From contig BDGG01000005.1 of the NCBI GenBank assembly GCA_001949185.1, positions 2,581,972 to 2,645,971 of the forward strand: a stretch of 64,000 nucleotides of DNA. Reading direction: 5' to 3'. Source of the DNA: Ramazzottius varieornatus. Lineage: Eukaryota > Tardigrada > Eutardigrada > Parachela > Ramazzottiidae. Numbering within the stretch: the stretch's first letter is position 1; the number at the start of each line of letters is the position of its first letter. The translations under genes were made by a program, and so were the position numbers. This document shows, in pieces, positions 50,201-60,034 of the stretch. Below the pieces are notes generated by a model. That model was given only the letters and a program-made list of their open reading frames with translations. It was not told the origin of the DNA and did not search any database.

Positions 50201-53200
50201 ACGCGGCGCGTCTACCATGGTCTTATTGTCTGCAAGTGGTAATCGTAGAATAGAATCGGTACATTTTGGAGAATCTGTACGCATTTTGGAGATGCAGTAC
50301 GCCTGCGTTTGCCATGGCTGTGGTGTATGCAGGTGCTAGCCGCATGGTAAAATTACTGCACTTTCAAGTACATACATACGGGAAGCCGTGTTTCTAGTAC
50401 GGTCTTGCTGTATGTAGGTGTCTGCAAGTTTGTGTTCTTGTAATTTTAACGCTTGGCTACTTGTAGATCAAACTGGAGATCGCGGTCCGTGATGCAGTCG
50501 AGTTTTACGACCAGCTACAGTCCTTCACGCTGTGGTTGACCAACGCCGAACGAGCCTTGGCCACTGCGAAGGCGCCGTCGAGGATTATGGATGAAGTCCT
50601 TCAGCAGATCGAAGAACACAAAGCTTTCCAAGAGGACTTGGGCGAACATTTGGCAGCACAGAACGCGTTGGACAAGAAAGGCACGACGCTAAAGTACTTC
50701 TCCCAGAAACAAGACGTGGTGCAAATCAAGAATCTCCTAGCGAGTGTCCAGATGCGCTGGGACAAGTTAGTCTCGGCTAGCGCAGATCGACAGCGAAGCC
50801 TCAACTCGGCCTATACCGAAGGTACGTCAGAACTTCAACCCTTATACTTGGGAGATCAGCCAGCGAATTCCACAAGATCATCGGTCCAAGTGGGGCAATT
50901 TCCCGTTTTTCGTAGCTGAATGCGTGCGCCACTTGGGGGAACAAGCGAACTGAAGGGAATCGTTTTCCCAAGTGGCGCACTTCCCAGCCAGTGAAAGTGG
51001 AAACTTGCGTCACTTGTCGAGTACATTTGCCTTGGTCCATTTGGCAGTTGTTGGGTGGGACTGATTGATTGAATGGATATCATGGTTATAGGTAAGGAGT
51101 TTAACAAGCATTATGCTGAAATGTCCGAATGGATCGACAGCGTGGAAAAGAGCCTGGACAACACGACGGCTATACCGAACGATACGGAAAAGATCAAGGG
51201 TATGCTAGTCAAGCATAAAGAGTTTCAGAAGCAGCTGACGGCTAAGCAGTCGGCCTTGAATGGCATTTCCAAGATGGGACGAATACTAAAAGAGACCGCT
51301 GCCAAGGGTGAACAGGGCGTCATCCAGGGAATGCTGGTGGATCTGCAGAAGAAGTGGAAGAACCTGGGCAGCAAAGCGACTGAACGGTAAGACGATGCTT
51401 GTCGAGGTGCAAGTCCATCGTAGGAAATGGCACACAAAATGAATTTTCGACCTATGGTTAATACGGCAGCGTGCTGTATCACATTATTCGTTACAGGCAA
51501 CGGAAGCTGGAAGAAGCGCTACTTTTCCGTGGTCAACTGAAAGACGCACTTCAGTCAATGCTCGACTGGCTGAATAAGGTCGAGCCACTGTTGTCTGAAT
51601 CGGCACCGGTTCATGGCGATCTGGACAACGTCAACTCCCTGAACGAACATCACAAGGTAAAATGTCTTGCCTGTTCCTCGGAATTTTCTTTCTCCAAGCT
51701 GTTAGTTGACCTAGTGTGGTGGTTCGCTGTAGGCTGTCGAGGCTGATTTGGCTAACCGAGCAGCCAACATTGCCGCAGTCCGCAAAGCCGGTAACGATCT
51801 CAAGTCATCCTCCGATCCTGACCAAGAGTCCGCCATGATCGACCAGCTCTCCACCCTCGACCAGAAATGGGCCACCGTCACGGACCTCTCCTCCAAACGA
51901 AGAGCCAAGTTGAATGAGGCACTGCTCCAAGCACGAGACTTTGACCAGTTGCTACACTCGCTCATTCAGTGGCTGGGTGAGACCGAGATGAAAGCCAGGG
52001 TCTTCAAGTCTCTTCCGGAAGACGTGACAGAAGCCGAGAAGGCCGTCAGGGAGATAAGAGACCATCAGATGGAGATGCACGCCAGGCAGGGCAACTACGA
52101 CCGCGCCGTGGCATTGGGTGCGGAAATTCAGGAGAAGTGCCATCCTGACTCGGTCGCTACTATGCGCCATTGGCTCAAGGTAATTCAGACATTTTGGGCA
52201 ACCATTCTCACGTGTTTGAATGATCGACAAACAATTGCGTAACATGTTCCGTGCACTTCCATATGCCAAAGGACACGATAGCTGTATACTCCTGTATGGA
52301 GGAACGTGAGGAAGCCTCAGACGTGTTCCTCACATACTCGCAAACTGTGACTATGGTCATCATTCGGTCGTGTTGGTATGCTGGTGGGTGAGAGAGGCAT
52401 GTGGAAGTTTCTCACTCACCTGCATACAAGTGGTCGTTTGCTTATCGGTGTGCGAATGGAGGAAAATACTGGGCTTTTTTCACCGACTGTCGCTCGTAGA
52501 CCACAAACACGGTCGTATTTTTCAGGTTTTGAACACGCGATGGCAGGAAGTGGATCTTCTTCTCAAGCAGCGCGAACAACGCCTGAAAGACCACATGTCC
52601 ACCCTCGAGAAGGACGCTGGCGAGCTGGAGCACCTCCTCGTCTGGTTCTTCAGCGCCGAAGCCAACCTCATCGCTGCCTCCAACGAAGACCTACCTTACG
52701 ATCTTGACCTGACGAAGCGCTTCATGGCTGAACACCAAGACTTTGAGACGGAGCTCTACGGACACCAGATGACGGTGGAGAGGCTGACGCAAGCCAGACC
52801 GGGGAATGAACAGATCATGTTAGACAAGAAGGGCCGAAGAATTCCGATGTCGACGAGGAAGCCGGGTGAACCGCTGTTCGCCAGTGATAACGCCCGGGAC
52901 CTGTACTACAGGAACAAGCACGTAACGAATTTGGCGGTCGAGAGAAGGAATAGGCTGCAGGATCACTTGAGCTATATGCTCGAGCTGGAGAAACTCAAAG
53001 GCTTCCAGTTCGATGATTGGCGAAGAAGGGTGAGGAACCAAACTGGTCAATCAAGCGGTCAAATAAATGATACACATATTGCTGACTCAAGTGGCGCATC
53101 TCTTCACGACTATTGGCCGAGGCGTGCGCCACTTGGGAAAACAATCTGAGTGAACTGATCTGCAGACGTTCCAAAATTGATAGCTATCGCCAACTTGTAT

Positions 53201-54988
53201 TTGGTTTGCAGTTTGTGAAGTACATGAATCTGAAGAAGGATCGCGTGATGGATTTCTTCCGTCGGTATGACACGGACGCGGATGGAAGAATGACACGAGA
53301 CGAGTTTATCGACTGCATTCTGAATTACAGTAAGAAAACCCAGCGGGAGAAACTCTGAATAAATTTTAATTAAAGTGGCGATCTTTGTAGACTTCCAGAC
53401 AACGCCGATGGAGATGCAGATCGTTGCGGACATTTTCGACGCCAACAAAGATGGGTACATCGACTACCAAGAGTTTGTTCAAGCTCTGAAGCCCAGGAAC
53501 CTCAGTACGCTCAACTTGACTGACGCCGACAAGATCGACGATGAGCTGACGTTCCAAGTGCAGAACTGCACGTGCAAGCACCACTATCAAGTCCAACAAG
53601 TTGGCGAAAACAAATACATCGTAGGTGCCCTTCTTTCCTATCGATGGCACTCGAGACGTCGGCAAAATAGAGTGAACATAATCGTTATCTCCAACTGGCG
53701 CGCATGTTCATTGTTGTTGCCCGATAGTGTGCGCCACCTGATGAGACCACCTTGATGAAGTTATTTGCCGACAGTCCCACTTCTTTTTGTGTAATGAAGT
53801 AACCGTCTTGCTTTCTTGTAGTTTGGTGAATCGCAGAAGCTTCGGCTGGTACGAATCCTTCGCAGCGTGGTGATGGTGCGAGTCGGTGGTGGATGGCAGT
53901 CGTTGGACGAGTTTCTGGTCAAAAACGATCCCTGCCGAGGTAAGGATTCAACTTCTTTGCTGGAGTATAAATTCTGAAAAGTGAAATGAGGCAAAATGTG
54001 CATGGCTTCCTTCGTTTTAGCGAAAGGAAGGACGAATATCGAGTTGAGAGAACGCTCGATCCTCCCCGAAGGCGCTTCCCAGGCCATGACACCCTTCAAA
54101 ACCAAAGCTGGCTTCGGTGATCATGGATCCGTCGGAGTCCATCTGATCAACCAGCCCAACCAGCGGCCTTCCAGTATTGGCCCGATAATCAAGGTAATTG
54201 ATTGCACTTTGAACAGTAGTAGCTTGCTAGTAGAAAAGCTCATTGTAAAATCATCGTAGCAAAAGTGCGGTAATTGTTCGCCGACGTCTTCCTGCTGTTT
54301 CTAAGAAAGCATTCTTATTTGATGAGGATGCCATATCTTTCGGTGCCACTTGGTTGATAACTTTCCTTTGTACTGTACAATACATAAATCATGGACCTTG
54401 GCAAACAACTCGACAAGCCAGCATTTCCAAGTGGCGCACGCTTACAGCTAATTTCTCCGGAAACCTGCGCCACCTGGGACAAATCTTCCCGCATTTGTTT
54501 TCCGAGCTCTCACTTACCTCTTATGGCAATTTTTTCTTACTCTGACCTTCTTTTAGATTCGGGAAAAGACGGTGAACACCACCCCGTGGCGAGCCGGCGC
54601 CAAGAACCACGAGACCAGCTCGGAACCCAGCACCACCCGGCCTCACAGCCACTCCAACATTCCTCATTCCCATACGCACAGTCACATCGTTAGCCACACG
54701 CCCAACGGTCGGCAGAAGGCCCAGTGGCCTAAGACTCCCGCTGCCATCCGAACAGGCAGTCAGCCTAGCAGTCGTCCGGCGAGTCGTGCGGCGTCTGAAG
54801 CTCCCGAAGAACAGCCCAGTCACAGCAGCCACAGTACACACAGCACCCACTCACGCTCTTCCAGCATCTCAAACCTGTCCGCTACGCCGTCGCTGGCTAG
54901 TGCCAAGACCGCCTCGAGCGCTCCTCATCAGAATGGCTCAGGAACGAAAGCTACCTCCAAACTCAATGGAAATTACAGGAAAAGATGA
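29299..54988 (+). CDS. shot: Spectraplakin (shot / MACF1 / dystonin family)
   Basis: 37 exons close in phase (3165 aa): 29299-29407, 35165-35226, 36428-36517, 36713-36790, 37093-37185, 40607-40800, 40873-40988, 41125-41219, 41613-41732, 41883-41978, 42045-42269, 42341-42507, 42610-42910, 43116-43608, 43688-43878, 43938-44243, 44498-44869, 45191-45547, 45620-45793, 45989-46411, 46699-46962, 47030-47294, 47547-48004, 48064-48492, 48785-49159, 49298-49609, 49668-50168, 50467-50821, 51092-51386, 51497-51656, 51733-52179, 52526-53029, 53212-53329, 53391-53620, 53822-53939, 54021-54193, 54557-54988. CH1 starts at [13 protein letters not shown] (about 42), and CH2 ends at [14 protein letters not shown] short spectrin-like segment, a Ser-rich linker (about 525-745), roughly 18 spectrin repeats, two EF-hands ([24 protein letters not shown]), a GAR domain ([26 protein letters not shown]) and a Ser/His-rich tail follow. 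Known role: actin-microtubule cross-linker. It is shorter than fly or vertebrate forms because the plakin region is reduced and plectin repeats are absent. Confidence 0.95.
29408..35164 (+). other. Spectraplakin intron 1 (about 5.8 kb)
   Basis: The largest intron, between the leader exon and the CH1 start. It contains one hairpin core at 32373-32425 and otherwise only short unrelated frames. A 106-codon minus-strand frame at 31011-31331 has no family resemblance. Long first introns of this gene family often hold alternative promoters, but I see no second CH1-joining first exon. Confidence 0.5.
32373..32425. repeat. Hairpin element family 1, single core (intron 1)
   Basis: CCCAAGTGGCGCACATC pairs with the downstream GGTGCGTCACTCG. 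The outer arms are weak, so this copy is diverged. Confidence 0.55.
36050..36178. repeat. Hairpin element family 1, single form (intron 2), near-complete arms
   Basis: One of the clearest copies. The left arm runs CTCGGCAAACCAACT, CAGATCGT, CCAAGTGGCGCAC, and the right arm is its inverse through GTGCGCGACTTG, ACGATCTG, AGTTGGTTTTGCCGAGCTCC. Arms of about 50 bases flank a loop of about 20 bases. Confidence 0.85.
38880..39497 (+). CDS. Alternative first coding exon of spectraplakin, CH1-less isoform
   Basis: An ATG-started open frame of 206 codons ends at GAG followed by a consensus donor (GTAACG). Its phase is 0, the same as the end of exon 5, so it splices directly in frame onto the CH2 exon at 40607 (RLSFHSE then VSIGIPGG). 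The sequence is Ser-rich, then strongly charged ([28 protein letters not shown]). Its codon content looks coding, and the frame carries on past the donor only into the GGCACGGCC repeat. Fly shot and vertebrate dystonin/MACF1 are known to use alternative N-termini, including forms lacking CH1. A cassette exon (acceptor near 38858) is possible but less likely. The predicted isoform is about 3227 aa and would bind actin weakly. Confidence 0.6.
39511..39657. repeat. GGCACGGCC inverted-repeat cluster
   Basis: GGCACGGCTCAGGGCACGGCC on the left is matched by GGCCGTGCCG at about 39555 and by GGGCCGTGCCGTC at the right end, with another GGCACGGCCC between. Several alternative stems are possible. The cluster starts 14 bases after the donor of the alternative exon. 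Confidence 0.6.
40161..40355. repeat. Hairpin element family 1, double form (intron 5)
   Basis: Two cores are present (CAACTGGCGCACGC...CGTGCGCCACTTG and AGAGTGGCGCATG...GTGCACCACTTGG). They sit inside outer arms AAGCTCGGCA on the left and the inverted TGTCGAATCTC on the right. Confidence 0.75.
41297..41526. repeat. Hairpin element family 1, double form (intron 8)
   Basis: Left arm GCTCGGCGAAAAAACTAGAC with a diverged core (CAATTGGAGCACGC...CGTGCGCCACTCG). A second core follows (CAACTGGCGCACTTT...GTGCGCCACTTG), then a right arm inverted with respect to the left (GTCGAGTTTGGGTTGCCGAGG region). Confidence 0.75.
44320..44446. repeat. Hairpin element family 1, single form (intron 16)
   Basis: Left arm AGCTCGACGAACAAACTCTA then CAGATCGTTTTCCTCAGTGG. 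The right arm is inverted through GTGCGCCACTTGGGCAAATG, ATCAGATAGAGTTTGTTTGC and GAAGCTCCCAAGT. It occupies half of the 254-base intron. Confidence 0.85.
44962..45082. repeat. Hairpin element family 1, single form (intron 17)
   Basis: Core TCAGTGGCGCAGTC...GGTGCGCCACTTTGG, with ACGTCGG on the left matched by CCGACGT at the right end. Confidence 0.7.
45848..45930. repeat. Short tandem repeat in spectraplakin intron 19
   Basis: Repeated GGTCAGTATTACGG and GTATTACGGAAAGATC units in tandem, about 80 bases in all, beginning 55 bases after exon 19. Confidence 0.8.
46442..46664. repeat. Hairpin element family 1, multiple form (intron 20)
   Basis: Three CCAAGTG-type left half-cores (46451, 46488, 46582) and two right half-cores (ATGCGCCACTTGGG and the diverged GTGCACCGTCTGAG). 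It fills most of the 287-base intron, so it is probably a rearranged or nested copy. Confidence 0.7.
47308..47496. repeat. Hairpin element family 1, double form (intron 22)
   Basis: Two cores (TAAGTGACTCACGC...CGTACGCCACTTGG and CCAAGTAGCGCACGC...CGTGCGCCACTTGAG) lie between outer arms containing ACAAAATCG and its inverse CGATTTTGT. It occupies most of the 252-base intron. Confidence 0.75.
48553..48750. repeat. Hairpin element family 1, double form (intron 24)
   Basis: Outer arm GAGCTCGGCA on the left, inverted as CGTCGAGCTTCC on the right. The two cores are CAAGTGGCGCATGC...CGTGCGCCACTTCGG and TGGTGGCGCATCC...CGTGCGCCACTTGGG. It fills two thirds of the 292-base intron. Confidence 0.8.
50848..51046. 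repeat. Hairpin element family 1, double form (intron 28)
   Basis: Two cores (CCAAGTGGGGCAATT...CGTGCGCCACTTGG and CCCAAGTGGCGCACTT...TTGCGTCACTTG) with diverged outer arms. It covers most of the 270-base intron. Confidence 0.75.
53084..53142. repeat. Hairpin element family 1, single core (intron 32)
   Basis: TCAAGTGGCGCATC...GGCGTGCGCCACTTGGG with a loop of about 20 bases. The outer arms have decayed. Confidence 0.75.
53655..53774. repeat. Hairpin element family 1, single form (intron 34)
   Basis: Outer arm GACGTCGGCAAA on the left, inverted as TTTGCCGACAG on the right. Core CCAACTGGCGCGCATG...TGTGCGCCACCTG. Confidence 0.75.
54394..54512. repeat. Hairpin element family 1, single form (intron 36)
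   Basis: Outer arm CTTGGCAAACAACTCGAC on the left, with TTGTTTTCCGAGCTC inverted on the right. Core TTCCAAGTGGCGCACGC...CTGCGCCACCTGG. This is the last copy seen in the window. Confidence 0.75.
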
Positions 54989-57035
54989 GAAGCCTCTGTT
55001 TTCGTTTTGTGAAGTGATGACATTCCGCTTTGTTGGAAATCTCCCGTGCGTGATTTTGAATTTCGGCGACCAACGAATGTTCTGTTGTAGTAGGATGAAG
55101 TGATAATCAAGTTGTTTTCTGAGTGTGTGAAGTAACGAAAGAACGATGTAAGGATAGTTGATCTTTGCCAAACTCTGTCCAAGAGAAAGCGCTTTTTTGA
55201 TGTTTAATTTCTGATGTTTCTTCTGCTTCCCTCCCTTGACTATTCGTCTCTCTGCAGTACAGTAGGATATTGTTTAGTTTTTCTCACGCCGTGGGATTAT
55301 CTAACGTATAGAGTGTGATTTGGTGGTTTCATGTTGCACCCGATTTTGTGTAGTATTCTTCTATGGTTTATGCGCGATGCTGTTAATAAATACCAATCGC
55401 AGAAGACGTGTTGTAAACTTGCAGTAGCAGCTTCACGAAGCCATTGACCAATCGTGACCAGACAGCCACAGTAAATGTAAGACGTACTTCAGTCAACACA
55501 GCCCATATCGAACAATGGGTTGGTTTTAGACGGAAATCCTATAATTACAGTATTATTATTGGAGAACGGACCTTCGAGCAAGAAGGCTGTTTCTGACGGC
55601 CTTATGTAAACATGTTGCTTGTCTAGCTCCCCTTAGTTCTTTTCCTCATTCGCGTTGTCTTCATTGCTGCGTAGATTGAGTTTCCCACCCAACCTCTCCT
55701 TTAATTTAGATGGTTTTTCGTTGTTAAGTTTCTTACTCTTTTTCGCACTCTCGACGTGTCGTCGAGCTCGAGGAGGCTTTTTGCAAACGGGAGGCTTTGC
55801 GTAGACACGCAAGTTCACCGTTGTTATTACCAGCCTCATTCGGTAGTTTTGTGCCACTGGTTTCGCAATAAACCTATGCCCCTCGAGTCCTTCCTCATCG
55901 GTATCTACTGTAGCTCGCTGCACATTTAGGGTAGTACCAGAAACAATGATCAACTTCACCAATACGTTTTTCGGTTTTTGATCTGTCTTTTTTGATCTCC
56001 TTATCGAGGAGTTGAAAAACGTGAACACTCGATTTTCGAAAAGAGGAGAACCGAAACGCCGACGAATTTGCTGTAACAGCCTGTTGCTTTGATAACTATC
56101 CATCAACAACCTACATGTTTTGGTGGCTACCAGAACCACAACCTATCAGTTTGTGTGGCTATCAAAACTACAACCTACGTGCATGTTAATGAACATAACG
56201 TGATAAGCAGAAGTAAGGGTATAGTTTTATTTGGGGAGTTCGGGATCGTCTGAACGCATCGATGGGTGTCGTCGATGCGACTATGGAGGTGGCTCATAGT
56301 CTGTGTGTGTTCCTCTGAGCTGCAACGGTCCCGTTGGCGAGCTCAGAGACCCCATTTTTTATTGAAAATAAAAAGATAAAAGCATGAAGGGTGGGATGGT
56401 GGTAAGAAGTTCGCGCGTTGCAGAGAGCCAAACTAAAGCTATTCATCGAGAACATCTTCTCGAGAAGACTTTCAGACACAGAGCATGTCATTCGTATAGC
56501 AATATTGCACGGGAGGAGTCCACAGCCGGAAATGGCGAATGGTCAAAACAGAAATGCCATTAAGGGAACCTACGAGGAAGAACACTCTACATAAGGGCGG
56601 AAGCCCGTATGTACTGACCAGCCTTCGCCATGTCCGCCCGTGAGCTTTGACGTGAAGGAAGGCTTATCAACTACCACATTAACAACAATTACCGATTAAC
56701 GTCTTTCTTGGGCCAACCATAGCGTTTTCATACCGAACAGACTTACCAACTCCGCCCCGGCACATCGGGCGTTCAAGCCGTACCATGGTCTTCGTTCACC
56801 GGTTGTAGCGCTGTTCGATAACGCAGACTATTCTTCATTACCGTACGCGTACCAAAGGCTATATCTTGATCCCGAAGTGTTCTTATTGTGCGAGATATCG
56901 CTTGCCGCTGGTACAGCATGAGGCCGACCAGATATGGCACCACCAAATTTGAATAAAATGGCTGAGTTCGCCATACTTTCCAGCCCATTTCTCCTTTCAG
57001 AAAAGCAATGGCGAGCTAGAGACCACACTACCACC
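54989..57035. other. Spectraplakin 3' UTR and intergenic region
   Basis: The first 400 bases are the likely 3' UTR. Beyond it lies a minus-strand frame of 156 codons with an ATG (56103 to 55633). It is Lys/Arg-rich with no recognisable domain, and I do not call it a gene because open frames of this size arise by chance in a window this long. The rest shows no coding signal and should include the protease promoter. Confidence 0.45.
55385..55390 (+). terminator. Poly(A) signal for spectraplakin
   Basis: AATAAA lies about 400 bases after the stop codon, followed within some 50 bases by G/T-rich sequence. It is the first such hexamer after the stop. Confidence 0.5.
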
Positions 57036-58939
57036 ATGTGGAGACGCGCTATTGTGTTGGCGGCCTTTGTGGCCTGTGTCGCAGCCCAGTGCGGTCCTGA
57101 TGGAGCTCTGAGAGTGGAGATACCAGCCGGAGGTATTGCATACATCGAGTCTCCTAACTTCGGTCTGGGAGACTATCCGACCAATACTAACTGCCAATGG
57201 ATAGTCAGCTCTCCCCACTCTGTTACGATGGCCATCGAGATCGACTCGGTTACGTTTTCCCTGGAAAGCGGAGGTAGCACCTGTGGTTTCGACTACGTCA
57301 ATATTGCGCAGGTCGAGGCTAACGGAGGTGAAGTACAGCTGGGCAAGTTTTGCGGTGAAAACGGACCTCAGCAACTGTTTGCAAGTAGCACTATCGTGGT
57401 ACGTTGTCTTCGCCAAATAAATCGCACGAGCCCCTGTCGCCAACTAATTTTGGAAATGAAATGCTAAATTGCAGAAAGTCCACTTCCGATCCGACAACAC
57501 TGACACCAGGTCTGGATTCAGACTCAGCTTTAAGGGTGAGTTTGTGTTCAATGGGAATGAATGGGACAAATGCAATCTACCACAGCGTCAGTATCTTTCA
57601 GACGCTGCGTGCGCAAACGGATTTAGTTTATGCCCCGGCAGCGAGACTGTGTGTATTCTCCCCAGCCAATACTGCAATAGTAAGTACAGTAGTTCGGATG
57701 CGATCCAGATAATCTTTTCAGTAACGCAAGTACGTCGTTCTGGATGCAGATGTTACGGACTGCCCCAATGGGACCGAGGAAGGCCCACTGTGCTCGGCTC
57801 CATGTGGTACCACCACTATCCAACCCAAGGAGGACAGGAGCGGTGTAGTTGGCGATCGCGGTAACGGTAAATCGAACCGTATCGTTGGCGGAGAAGAAGC
57901 TATCCCTCATTCTCTCCCGTGGCAAGTCGCTTTCCTCAGTTCGACGGGTTCGCTGATTTGTGGAGGATCCATTGTACGAATGCAAATGTGGTAGTCTAGC
58001 TGCTCATCCAGATTCGTGGATAGTATGAGTGATTGGGGACATGGTACCATCTGTGATTGTGTCTTCACAGATAAATCCGCAATGGGTAATGACTGCTGCT
58101 CACTGTTGCGAAGCATACGCGCCACTTCCCCGAAACTACAAAGTCCGCGCTGGCGCTCATGTCCTCGATGCCACCAACGAGATTTACGCAAAAACCTACA
58201 ATCTCCTGAAAGTCATCGTACATCCGAGTTACATGCGACCGAACGTTAAAGCTAACGACTTCTGCCTCCTGAAGATCGATGGGGTAAGCTACTGATATTT
58301 AGCACCCCTTAAGAGGGAGATGCTTTAATGAATGTGAGAAACGAGAGAGTAATCGTTTTTAGGTTATCGAATTTGGCGAGCATGTGGGTGCCGTTTGCTT
58401 AGCCGACGAAACTGACTGCCCCGCCGGTTCGGCGGCGATGACCAGTGGCTGGGGAAATCAAACGCCCTGGCGCTCGACCGTGTCATCGCTGGAGGACTTT
58501 GAAGAATACGTTCAGCACATCGACAACATGGAAGCGGGACTGGTGGCGCAGGAGGTCGATTCTAAGTTCGATAATCCCCGCAACAATGCTCTCAGACAAG
58601 TGTATGTTGACATCACCACCCAAGAATATTGTGCTTCCCGATATCCGGGGATTATAACCCCTGACATGATCTGCGCCGCTCGAAGCGGAAAGGATAGCTG
58701 TCAGTACGATTCCGGTGGTCCTCTAGTCCAAAAGAACGCTGGCGGAAAATGGAAGCTTTGTGGCGTGGTGTCTTTCGCACGGTAAGCCGATTTTGCATAA
58801 TGATATCAACAGAAATAGTGTTTCGCACTACACACCGCATTGTCCCTGCAGGGGATGCGCCCAGCCGAATTATCCTGGTGTATACGGACGCATCAACTAC
58901 GTTAAGTCCTGGATTCTGCAAACCATAATGTCGCAGTAG
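57036..58939 (+). CDS. Secreted CUB-LDLa-trypsin-like serine protease
   Basis: Six exons in phase: 57036-57398, 57475-57679, 57750-57973, 58071-58283, 58363-58781, 58852-58939 (503 aa). The ATG in a CCACC context gives a signal peptide ([18 protein letters not shown]). An upstream in-frame ATG at about 56958 would bury it. A CUB domain (about 19-145, [11 protein letters not shown]) is followed by an LDLa-like Cys cluster ([18 protein letters not shown] to PLC), then a peptidase S1 domain starting at RIVGG (activation after Arg233). Triad: His275 (TAAHCC), Asp327 ([10 protein letters not shown]), Ser452 (DSGGPL). The residue six before the serine is Asp446, implying trypsin-like specificity. 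Odd: the oxyanion-hole glycine before DSGG is Tyr450, and about 40 residues are inserted after GWGNQTPW. Likely extracellular, in body fluid or gut; substrate unknown. Confidence 0.9.
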
Positions 58940-60034
58940 TTTTACTAACATTTCTTTGATCGACACTTGAGTTTCGGCAGCCCGTTTTTGGGCAAAGCTT
59001 TTTAGCACCGAGCCGCCTTTTCTCGACATGAATTTTTATGCAATGTCAAAGGGCATCGAGTGGTAGCTTCGTCACGCTTCGCAACGGATAGAAGTTTCTC
59101 GAAACTGTTCGCCCTTTTGAGAAGACTGCCGAAAAATCCAGGAGTCATTAGTAGCCGAAGCGCCCCCACGTGGAAGTTTGTTGTCAGAACAGATGCAATC
59201 GCACGTTCAGGCTGTATGACGTCGTCGTGACGTCAAAACTTTGTCAGGCGAACCTTCGAATCACTTCAGACTTTTCTGACCAGTGGTCAGATGGCCAAAT
59301 GGACTTCAGCATTGTGTTCCTCAGTGTCCGTTACACCTGACTGCATCAGCAGTTCAACTCTGCCCTTGGGGTCGCAAAACTTTAACACTTATAATACCGG
59401 GCAGTTTCATGCTGGCAGAATAGCGAGGCTACAACTGAGATTCACAGCCTTTTAACTGGATAGGAGCACGATAGAGGCGTGTACAGACTAATCACGGTGC
59501 TTCCCCATGAAGTTGCGAATGTTACTGCGCAAAACCAACGTAATGTTCCGCCACACGACCGGTACACCAATGTATTTCATTCTATTTTTCGCTACACTTA
59601 TTTCGATTTCTTCTTGCTGCAGTCTAAACAAACAACACTCCGCTTCGTTAATCTGTGCGCTGCACAAACATGAACGTTACATGAGCCAACAAACAATCAT
59701 CGATCTTCGCTCAGTCTTTCTGGGACAGTATCTGCATCTGGTTGACTTCTTGGACGAAACAGTAGCTCGGGGAGTACCAGCAGTTTCGCCCGTGTCTTCG
59801 CTATTTGGTATCACGGAGGCTATGAACTTCTTGATGGCGAAGGAAAGGCTTGCCACCGTCGATCGTTGCTGGAGCTGTGGCTGTATCAACTGCTTGCTCA
59901 TCTCCCGGAGGAAGATACGGTGCCGCATGGGCAAGGTAGGATTCCACTCAGGCTTGACTTCGGACCATATTACGTACGCAACAATATTCCGTCTTCGCAA
60001 GTCCGTTTTCAGTGTACGGCTTAGGATGACGTGA
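58940..60034. other. Intergenic stretch with an unproven ORF
   Basis: A plus-strand frame at 59507-60034 (175 codons) contains a hydrophobic stretch (FILFFATLISISSCC) after a few basic residues and a Cys cluster (CWSCGCINC) further on, so a secreted peptide precursor is conceivable. It has no recognisable family and could be chance. The rest is non-coding. Confidence 0.3.

Noticed and set aside
55633-56103. Minus-strand 156-codon Lys/Arg-rich frame after the spectraplakin
   Set aside because: No homology that I recognise and no poly(A) signal; not distinguishable from chance.
58110-58126. GCGCCACTT match to the hairpin core inside the protease exon
   Set aside because: It lies in coding sequence, has no paired arm nearby, and is explained by the codons.
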